NCBI GenBank assembly: GCA_013203195.1
Contig: JABMQM010000325.1
Location: 1-10,166, forward strand
Length of the DNA stretch: 10,166 bases
Reading direction: 5' to 3'
Origin: Desulfobacteraceae bacterium
GTDB taxonomy: Bacteria; Desulfobacterota; Desulfobacteria; Desulfobacterales; UBA11574
Shown here in pieces: positions 6,412 through 10,166 of this stretch; the first letter of the stretch is position 1; each line of letters starts with the position of its first letter. The translations under genes and the position numbers were made by a program. A model generated the notes under the pieces. It saw only the letters and a program-made list of their open reading frames with translations. It was not told the origin of the DNA and made no database searches.

Positions 6412-6706
6412 TCAGGCAATCAGCTTTACAATGTTTTTCTTGGTCGCCCCCATAGCCATTAAGGATTTTACAAGGAGATCCAGGGAAACTTTTGGGTCAC
6501 CTTGCTCCATTATGGCAATTCGGGACTGGCTAGAATTGAGTTTTTTTGCCAACTGTACTTGGGTCAAATTACTTTGTTTCCGGCGCTTTACCAAAGCCTG
6601 GCTAAGTGCCAATTTCAACTCAATATATTCTGATTCTTCTTTACTCACCCACAGAGCCAACCTTATACCCTTTGGCTTCTAATGCTTTCTTCTTTTTTTT
6701 ATCCAT
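6412..6706 (-). pseudogene. Frameshifted XRE/HigA-type antitoxin
   Basis: The 5' part, from ATG 6706, reads MDKKKKKALEAKGYKVGSVGE and then a stop. The rest continues in the +1 frame from about 6650: SKEESEYIELKLALSQALVK, then a helix-turn-helix NLTQVQLAKKLNSSQSRIAI and the family ending QGDPKVSLDLLVKSLMAMGA. Family members (HigA/XRE antitoxins downstream of HigB-like toxins) normally have EFLGLS between these two parts. A deletion of about 14 bases, perhaps between two GAGT copies, would explain both the missing residues and the frame change. The helix-turn-helix part is intact and could still be made from the TTG at 6660 (6412-6660, 82 aa), so a DNA-binding fragment may survive. A second in-frame ATG lies at 6715. 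The toxin gene just upstream is also wrecked. Confidence 0.72.
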
Positions 6707-6719
6707 TATCAACATTTCC

Positions 6720-6794
6720 TTACTTAACGTCTGCATCGTGTGGAGTTATCATCTCAACACGTAACGATACCAAAGGCTTATCATTTGGACTCAT
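6720..6794 (-). pseudogene. Remnant of HigB/RelE-type toxin
   Basis: From ATG 6794 the 24 residues MSPNDKPLVSLRVEMITP plus HDADVK end at TAA 6722-6720, four bases before the antitoxin ATG at 6715. The start matches the N-terminus of the HigB-like/Gp49 toxin family (PF05973), in which KPLVWLHGEVKTPP is typical. The end could be the original toxin C-terminus, so a large internal deletion seems to have removed the catalytic body. The family's full length is about 100-120 aa. A longer open frame from 6980 exists but crosses a terminator and looks spurious. Confidence 0.6.
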
Positions 6795-6807
6795 AACACT
6801 CAATTTG

Positions 6808-6830
6808 TGTCGGATATGACATATTGTCAA
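6808..6830 (-). promoter_or_regulatory. Promoter/operator of the decayed toxin-antitoxin operon
   Basis: On the minus strand a perfect TTGACA (6830-6825) overlaps two inverted repeats: GACA-TAT-TGTC (6818-6828) and TGTC-GGATAT-GACA (6808-6821). Overlapping GACA/TGTC repeats within a promoter just upstream of the toxin start are what is expected of an autoregulating HigA/XRE antitoxin operator. The -10 box is poor. If the helix-turn-helix fragment is still made, it could bind here. Confidence 0.5.
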
Positions 6831-6884
6831 CCGTTCTATACCACCGTTTTTTTCAGTAGACCGCAAAAAAAATAGATTGGACAT

Positions 6885-6921
6885 AAAAAAAGGGCTGCGG
6901 CTGAATTGCTGTAACCCTTTT
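6885..6921 (-). terminator. Second minus-strand intrinsic terminator
   Basis: Read on the minus strand, AAAAGGG (6921-6915) pairs with CCCTTTT (6894-6888) around a partly paired interior, and the T-run continues to 6885. It lies about 100 bases beyond the main glp terminator, so it is either a backup for read-through or the end of a small transcript between the two. The sequence from 6831 to 7017 shows no convincing gene. Confidence 0.55.
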
Positions 6922-6965
6922 AAATCACTGGTACGCCCGTTGAACACCTTATTAAATCCAAATGA

Positions 6966-7018
6966 TGTGAAATCCCGCACCGCGGGGGCAGGAACGGAAT
7001 GTCGAACTTCATTTCACA
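6966..7018. repeat. 8-bp inverted repeat enclosing a G/C-rich hairpin
   Basis: TGTGAAAT (6966-6973) is the exact reverse complement of ATTTCACA (7011-7018). Just inside the first arm CCCGC and GCGGG (6974-6986) form a small hairpin. It fills the space between two minus-strand terminators and may be a structured RNA or an element end. No further evidence. Confidence 0.4.
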
Positions 7019-7047
7019 AAAAAGGGCGGCCTAAATGGCCGCCCTTT
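7018..7047 (-). terminator. Strong terminator of the glp transporter operon
   Basis: A perfect 11-bp stem (AAAGGGCGGCC 7021-7031 with GGCCGCCCTTT 7037-7047, loop TAAAT) is followed on the minus strand by a run of T down to 7018. It stands about 65 bases after the stop of the binding-protein gene and closes the operon. Confidence 0.9.
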
Positions 7048-7110
7048 GCCGGAGTCCTCGACCTCATAGCTCAGAGAGGGTAAGAGCCATAAGGCATCAC
7101 AACAATGCTG

Positions 7111-8841
7111 CTATTTCACGCGACCCTCTCGCCAAGCCTTAATGAGATCGTCGTAGTTAACCGTCTCACCTTGCGGTTTCTCATTGACCTTAGCTTTGGG
7201 CGAGCCGGGCTTGCTCAGCCAGTAGGATTCGTCCCTTTTTTTGTTCATCTTTGGACCTAATTTGCCCTGTACGCCTGCGCGCGCTATTCGCTCCAGTACT
7301 TTATCCTGCTCTGCGGCGAGATTGTTCATAGCCGTAGATACGGTCACCTCACCGGAAACCGCCTCGCCGATATTTTGCCACCACAGCTGTGCCAGCTTCG
7401 GATAATCAGGCACGTTGGTCCCGGTTGGCGTCCAAGCAACACGCGCCGGGCTGCGGTAAAACTCCACCAAGCCGCCGAGTTTCGGTGCACGATCAGTAAA
7501 CGACTGGTGCCGCATATCGCTATCACGGATGGGCGTCAGGCCCACGTGGGTCTTCTTCAACGACGTGGTTTTGGCCACGCAGAACTGCGCATAGAGCCAT
7601 GCGGCCTTACGGCGTTCGAGCGGTGTGCTTTTCATAAACGTCCAGGACCCGCAATCCTGATAGCCCAGCTTCATCCCCTCTTCCCAGTAAGGACCATGGG
7701 GCGAGGGGGCCATGCGCCATTTCGGGGTCCCGTCCGCATTGACCGTCGGGCCCGGTTCGACCATGGCCGGAAGGAATGCCGTGTACCAGAAGATCTGCTG
7801 GGCCACATTCCCCTTGGCCAAGACCGGCAGGGACGTGTAGAAATCCATCCCCAGGGAACCCGGAGGGGCGTATTTCCGTAGCCATTCCATGTACTTGCGT
7901 AGGGAGTACTTGGCTGCCGGACCGTTGGCGGCACCACCACGAGCGACGGTTGCACCTACGGGGCGGTTGTTCTCATCTACACGGATGCCCCATTCGTCCA
8001 CCGGTTTGCCATTGGGAATCCCTTTGTCGCCGGCACCGGCCATGGACAGCCAGGCATCGGTAAAACGCCAGCCCAGATCCGGGGCCTTCTTGCCGTAGTC
8101 GGCGTGACCGTAAATGGCTTTCCCATCGATTTCCTGGATAGTCTCGCTGAAGAACTCGGCAATATCTTCGTAGGCCGACCAGTTGACCGGTACGCCCAGC
8201 TCATAACCGTAGATTTTTTTGAACTTCTCTTTAAAATCCGGACGGTTAAACCAGTCATAACGGAACCAATACAGGTTGGCGAACTGTTGGTCCGGAAGTT
8301 GGTACATCTTGCCGTCCGGTCCTGTGGTGAAGGACTTTCCCATGAAATCGTCTACGTCGAGCGTCGGCAGCGTAACATCCTTACCTTCGCCCTTCATAAA
8401 GTCAGACAAGGGAACCACATAACCGTAACGGGAGTGTGTACCGATGAGATCGGAATCGTTAATCCAACCATCATAGATGTTTTTACCGGACGCCCACTGG
8501 GTCTGAAGCTTTTCGATGACGTCACCTTCCTGAATCAGGTCATGGGAGACCTTGATACCGGTAATCTCTTCGAAGGCCTTGGCCAGCACCTTTGATTCAT
8601 ACTCATGGGTCGGGATGGTCTCGGAGACAACCTTTATATGCATCCCTTTAAAGGGTTTCGCCGCGTTCATGAACCATTCCATTTCTTTCATTTGTTCGGC
8701 TTTGGTTAGCGTAGACGGTTGAAACTCGTTATCCACCCATTTCTTGGCGGCATCCATCTGCTGCGAAGACCAGCAGGGAACGCCGGAAAAAATAAGCGCA
8801 AAGACTATGATCCCGCAAAACAGTAATCTCTTCTTGTTCAT
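7111..8841 (-). CDS. glpV: GlpV-like periplasmic substrate-binding protein of glycerol-type ABC transporter
   Basis: 576 aa, the usual length for GlpV-type binding proteins. ATG 8841 follows a strong AAAGGAGG eight bases upstream. The N-terminus is a signal peptide (basic NKKR, hydrophobic core FCGIIVFALIFSGVP, cleavage around CWSS). The mature part is an extracellular solute-binding fold of the large family 1 type. It opens with KKWVDNEFQPSTLT, continues through IKVVSETIPTHEYESKVL and GITGIKVSH-like segments, and includes the conserved QQIFWYTAFLPAMVEPG, KWRMAPSPHGPYWEEGMKLG and QDCGSWTFMKSTP stretches. Its place after a GlpQ-like permease and a GlpU-like DUF2160 protein matches the glpSTPQUV glycerol uptake operon described in Rhizobium leguminosarum, so glycerol is the probable ligand. 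Related polyol or sugar ligands remain possible. The gene is last in the operon and is followed by a strong terminator. Confidence 0.88.
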   Translation of the reverse strand: MNKKRLLFCGIIVFALIFSGVPCWSSQQMDAAKKWVDNEFQPSTLTKAEQMKEMEWFMNAAKPFKGMHIKVVSETIPTHEYESKVLAKAFEEITGIKVSHDLIQEGDVIEKLQTQWASGKNIYDGWINDSDLIGTHSRYGYVVPLSDFMKGEGKDVTLPTLDVDDFMGKSFTTGPDGKMYQLPDQQFANLYWFRYDWFNRPDFKEKFKKIYGYELGVPVNWSAYEDIAEFFSETIQEIDGKAIYGHADYGKKAPDLGWRFTDAWLSMAGAGDKGIPNGKPVDEWGIRVDENNRPVGATVARGGAANGPAAKYSLRKYMEWLRKYAPPGSLGMDFYTSLPVLAKGNVAQQIFWYTAFLPAMVEPGPTVNADGTPKWRMAPSPHGPYWEEGMKLGYQDCGSWTFMKSTPLERRKAAWLYAQFCVAKTTSLKKTHVGLTPIRDSDMRHQSFTDRAPKLGGLVEFYRSPARVAWTPTGTNVPDYPKLAQLWWQNIGEAVSGEVTVSTAMNNLAAEQDKVLERIARAGVQGKLGPKMNKKRDESYWLSKPGSPKAKVNEKPQGETVNYDDLIKAWREGRVK

Positions 8842-8842
8842 T

Positions 8843-9070
8843 GTCGTTGCCTCCTTTCAAATCTATTCGGTTAATCGCACACATCTTGCCGACTTAAGTT
8901 GTTCATTGGGTCTCACACCGGCAAGGAAATCGGCAAAGCAAACCAAGAGGCCATACTCGGTCAGCCCCATCTATTAGCGGTCGTTACCACCTCCTTTCAA
9001 GACGATTCGGGTCACCATATGCATTTTCCCGATTTTCATGTTTATTTTCTTGTCTCCTTTGAATCTCGGC
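8843..9070 (-). repeat. Diverged repeats carrying Shine-Dalgarno sequences in the glpU-glpV gap
   Basis: Three related segments occur on the minus strand at about 9070-9050, 9010-8981 and 8871-8843. Each has CCGA, a few bases, then TTGAAAGGAGG or TTCAAAGGAG, and a CAA/AACGAC tail. The last is the real glpV ribosome site. The first two precede micro-frames of 21 codons (ATG 9039 to TAA 8974) and 35 codons (ATG 8970 to TAG 8863), but with long spacers of 14 and 19 bases. Leader-peptide coding is possible but weak; duplication of the glpV leader is the simpler reading. Confidence 0.5.
8885..8925 (-). other. Stem-loop upstream of glpV
   Basis: CTTGCCG (8885-8891) pairs with CGGCAAG (8919-8925) around a 27-base loop. 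It lies about 45 bases before the glpV start, without a T-run. Such hairpins before binding-protein genes often stabilise the downstream mRNA so that more binding protein than permease is made; that role is inferred here. Confidence 0.4.
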
Positions 9071-9095
9071 CCAGGAGCCAAAAGCGGCATCCTCT

Positions 9096-9380
9096 CTATC
9101 CCCAACGCATCACAAAAATGATCCAGCACACGCCAATGGCAAGCATGATCCAAAGGGTAAGATCGGTCAATCCGATCCATGCCAGGAAAATATAGGCACT
9201 GCCCAACAGCCCTATAAAGAGCCGATCACCGGGTGTGGTAGGAATCGGCAGGAAACCGCGGCGTTCGACGGAAGGTGATACTGTCTGCCATATGGTCATG
9301 GCAACCAGTATCAGGAAAATGACGACAAAGAAAACTGCCGTCGGCAAGGTCCATTCCATCCATTGCAGAGTCAGAGTCAT
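9096..9380 (-). CDS. glpU: GlpU-like small membrane protein (DUF2160)
   Basis: 94 aa, ATG 9380 with AGGGA about seven bases upstream. The sequence matches the DUF2160 family. WMEWTLPTAVFFVVIFLILV forms a first membrane helix, followed by TIWQTVSPSVERRGFLPIPT with the conserved ERRGFLPI and a TPGDRLFIGLLGSAYIFLAW second helix. A third, LTDLTLWIMLAIGVCWIIFVM, ends the protein. DUF2160 members sit almost always between the GlpQ permease and the GlpV binding protein in glycerol ABC operons; their exact role in transport is not known. Here the gene starts 12 bases after the permease stop, which supports co-transcription. A 254-bp gap separates it from glpV. Confidence 0.88.
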   Translation of the reverse strand: MTLTLQWMEWTLPTAVFFVVIFLILVAMTIWQTVSPSVERRGFLPIPTTPGDRLFIGLLGSAYIFLAWIGLTDLTLWIMLAIGVCWIIFVMRWG

Positions 9381-9392
9381 TGTTGTTCCCTT

Positions 9393-10166
9393 TTACACAC
9401 GGCCCATGGCGAAGCCCTTGGCCAAATAATTGCGTACGAACCAGATCACCATCATACCCGGTATAATCGTGAGCATACCGGCCGCGGCCAGCAGGCCATA
9501 GTCAAGACCGGACGCGCTGATTGTGCGTGTCATGATTGCCCCGATGGGTTTCGCATTCGTTACCGTCAGTGTGCGGGCTAAAAGCAGCTCGACCCAGGAA
9601 AACATAAAACAGAAAAAGGCCGTCACGCCGACCCCGGCCCTGATCAGCGGGATAAAGATGGTAATAAAAAAGCGTGGAAAACTGTACCCGTCGATAAATG
9701 CGGTTTCATCGATCTCACGGGGGACCCCCGACATAAAGCCTTCCAATATCCACACCGCCAACGGAACATTGAAGAGGCAATGGGCTAATGCCACTGCGAT
9801 ATGCGTATCTATGAGACCTATTGTGGAATAGAGCTGGAAAAAGGGGAGCGCAAAAACAGCAGCTGGGGCCATACGGTTGGTTAACAACCAGAAAAACATC
9901 TGCTTATCGCCGACAAACTTGTAGCGTGAAAAGGCGTAAGCCGCAGGAAGGGCCACAAACAGTGATATAACCGTGTTCATGGCCACGTAGATGAAGGAAT
10001 TAACATACCCCATATACCAGGTTGAATCGGTAAATATCTTCATGTAATTCATAAATGTGAAATCTTTCGGGTACAGGGCAAAGGATGCGAGGATGTCGGC
10101 GTTGGACCGCAGGGACATGCTGAGCATCCAGTAGATCGGCATCATCAGAAGTATCAAGTATATGAC
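9393..10166 (-). CDS. glpQ: GlpQ-like ABC transporter permease, N-terminus cut by window end
   Basis: The frame is open to the last base of the window, so a short N-terminal piece is missing; 257 residues are visible. It is an inner-membrane permease of the MalG-like carbohydrate group: PIYWMLSMSLRSNADI near the start, several hydrophobic helices, and the cytoplasmic EAA loop E-T-A-F-I-D-G-Y...IFIPL (about visible residues 154-174), which docks on the ATPase. The pairing of this permease with DUF2160 and a GlpV-like binding protein is the order glpQ-glpU-glpV of glycerol ABC importers. The name here means the permease and not the glycerophosphodiester phosphodiesterase also called GlpQ. The partner permease GlpP and the ATPases GlpS/GlpT should lie beyond the window end. 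Confidence 0.87.
   Translation of the reverse strand, partial: VIYLILLMMPIYWMLSMSLRSNADILASFALYPKDFTFMNYMKIFTDSTWYMGYVNSFIYVAMNTVISLFVALPAAYAFSRYKFVGDKQMFFWLLTNRMAPAAVFALPFFQLYSTIGLIDTHIAVALAHCLFNVPLAVWILEGFMSGVPREIDETAFIDGYSFPRFFITIFIPLIRAGVGVTAFFCFMFSWVELLLARTLTVTNAKPIGAIMTRTISASGLDYGLLAAAGMLTIIPGMMVIWFVRNYLAKGFAMGRV

Noticed and set aside
6684..6706. A8 run in the antitoxin gene as a programmed frameshift or slippage site
   Set aside because: Shifting into the helix-turn-helix frame at this run meets a TAG soon after, so the frame change must lie further on, near 6650.
6720..6980. 86-aa minus-strand frame
   Set aside because: Its first two-thirds run through a terminator hairpin and the toxin-antitoxin promoter; only the last 24 codons look like a real gene remnant.
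7064..7090. tRNA-like D-arm (TAGCTCAG...GAGC) after the glpV gene
   Set aside because: No anticodon arm, T arm or acceptor stem can be built around it, so it is a chance resemblance.
8104..8595. 163-aa plus-strand open frame
   Set aside because: It is the shadow of the well-supported glpV-like gene and has no ribosome site or recognisable domain.
9413..9432. Sigma-54-like motif (GG-N10-GC with TTGC) on the plus strand
   Set aside because: It lies inside and antisense to the permease gene with no gene start downstream on that strand.

Overview
The window looks like chromosomal DNA from a motile Gram-negative bacterium, most likely a deltaproteobacterium (Desulfobacterota). This is inferred from the family mix: an SH3/coiled-coil membrane protein, a GEMM-I riboswitch, a CHASE2 cyclase with a PilZ-like tail, DUF4384 and DUF2889 proteins, and a GlpQ-GlpU-GlpV type ABC importer. 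No rRNA or tRNA gene is present, so the assignment rests on gene content only.

Left part (1-2313, plus strand, clearly A/T-rich). It opens with the C-terminal part of an SH3-domain/coiled-coil/membrane-anchor protein. Next comes a regulatory cassette: a near-consensus sigma-28 (FliA) flagellar promoter (537-563), a GEMM-I cyclic-dinucleotide riboswitch (about 580-672) and an intrinsic terminator (685-714). The first gene behind it encodes a 114-aa protein of unknown function (769-1113). A 105-aa protein follows, with a possible RpoA-CTD-like helix-hairpin-helix. After a spacer holding a nested inverted repeat, a separate sigma-70-type promoter drives a DUF2889 gene.

Middle part (2314-6306, minus strand). 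A secreted DUF4384 protein and a membrane CHASE2/class III cyclase/PilZ-like protein overlap and form one operon. Upstream lies a YcgR-like PilZ protein with the RxxxR and NxSxxG c-di-GMP-binding motifs, preceded by another near-consensus sigma-28 promoter. A weaker sigma-28-like promoter precedes the DUF4384-cyclase operon. Three sigma-28-like promoters together with a GEMM-I riboswitch, a PilZ receptor and a cyclase suggest a local cluster joining flagellar transcription to nucleotide second-messenger signalling.

Right part (6412-10166, minus strand). A decayed HigB/HigA-type toxin-antitoxin module (toxin reduced to 24 codons, antitoxin frameshifted, operator still visible) is followed by two minus-strand terminators. 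The 3' end of a glycerol-type ABC transporter operon comes next: GlpQ-like permease (cut by the window end), GlpU-like DUF2160 membrane protein and GlpV-like periplasmic binding protein. The strong terminator at 7018-7047 closes this operon. The 254-bp gap before the binding-protein gene holds repeated Shine-Dalgarno-bearing segments and a hairpin.
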